Assembly: GCA_004194705.1 (NCBI GenBank) | Contig: SADC01000453.1 | Location: 16,778 to 80,777 of the forward strand | DNA: 64,000 nt | Direction of reading: 5' to 3' | DNA from: Ditylenchus dipsaci | Taxonomy: Eukaryota; Nematoda; Chromadorea; Rhabditida; Anguinidae | In this document: piece by piece, positions 63,807-64,000 of the stretch | How the letters are laid out: every line of letters starts with the position of its first letter | Position numbering within the stretch: the first letter of the stretch is position 1 | Notes under the pieces: model-generated | The model's input: only the letters and a program-made list of their open reading frames with translations | Database searches by the model: none | Told to the model about the DNA's origin: nothing | Translations under genes and position numbers: made by a program

Positions 63807-64000
63807 TCAAAATTTTTTGCGCTATCGTGTTCCAGCAAGAAATTCTGAGTCGATTCGGGCAATTACTACGCTTGGGAGGCGGAGTGTTAAATAATGTGAC
63901 AAAAAGGTAAAAGTATGAACTAAATTGTTACTCTGATTTGGTTAATACTTTTACCTTTTTGTCTTAGATTTCAAAGATGAGGCAATAAATGGTACTCATA

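Noticed and set aside
1..64000. Intact LTR, LINE or autonomous DNA transposon
   Set aside because: No frame longer than 182 codons and no reverse-transcriptase or DDE domain was recognised.

Overview
The window is AT-rich metazoan DNA, most likely from a nematode. Three multi-exon genes can be built on the minus strand with GT-AG introns, several of them only 44-101 bp long, and acceptors that often end TTTCAG or TTTTAG. The annotated start codons lie close behind acceptor-like AG sites, which fits spliced-leader trans-splicing. The proteins (a four-helix LAPTM-like protein, an FMRFamide-receptor-like GPCR and small secreted proteins) also fit a nematode. Species cannot be named. No open frame exceeds 182 codons, and I saw no bacterial operon and no intact transposase or reverse transcriptase.

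Layout. 1-2.4 kb: a palindromic repeat and unassigned DNA. 2.4-5.0 kb: a four-exon gene for a four-helix membrane protein (minus). 5-13 kb: inverted-repeat elements, including a 431 bp hAT-type MITE with a perfect 8-bp target duplication, a tRNA-like relic, a 33-bp minisatellite and a GGTAGGTGG-rich minisatellite. 13.5-14.8 kb: a gene for a small secreted cysteine-containing protein (minus), possibly with a distant 3' exon near 11 kb. 15-22.9 kb: nested palindromes with no gene recognised. 23.0-23.5 kb: an intact single-exon gene for a GNAT-fold acetyltransferase with a signal peptide (plus). 24.5-25.2 kb: a coding relic with many in-frame stops. 25-33 kb: repeats and a broken membrane-protein frame. 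33.5-34.5 kb: a decayed tandem array of the same secreted GNAT family. 34.7-36.5 kb: a pogo-like DNA transposon with a Brinker-type DNA-binding domain but no catalytic core, split by a foldback element that carries a foreign coding fragment. 37.1-43.7 kb: an eight-exon GPCR gene (minus) whose four large introns hold at least seven DNA-transposon-like palindromes. 44-64 kb: mostly MITEs and palindromes, with weak exon candidates at 50.2-50.5, 52.0-52.4, 57.9, 59.1-59.7 and 62.1 kb.

The main themes are two. First, an expanding and decaying family of secreted acetyltransferases, with one intact and at least two broken members in one window. Second, an unusually dense layer of DNA-transposon derivatives. 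Many share the end TACCGTATTTCCTCTAATA and an inner GGGTTGAAAAATAA motif, and the pogo-like element at 34.7-36.5 kb has the same ends, so its relatives are plausible sources of the transposase that moved them. All coordinates, splice sites and alignments were read by eye.
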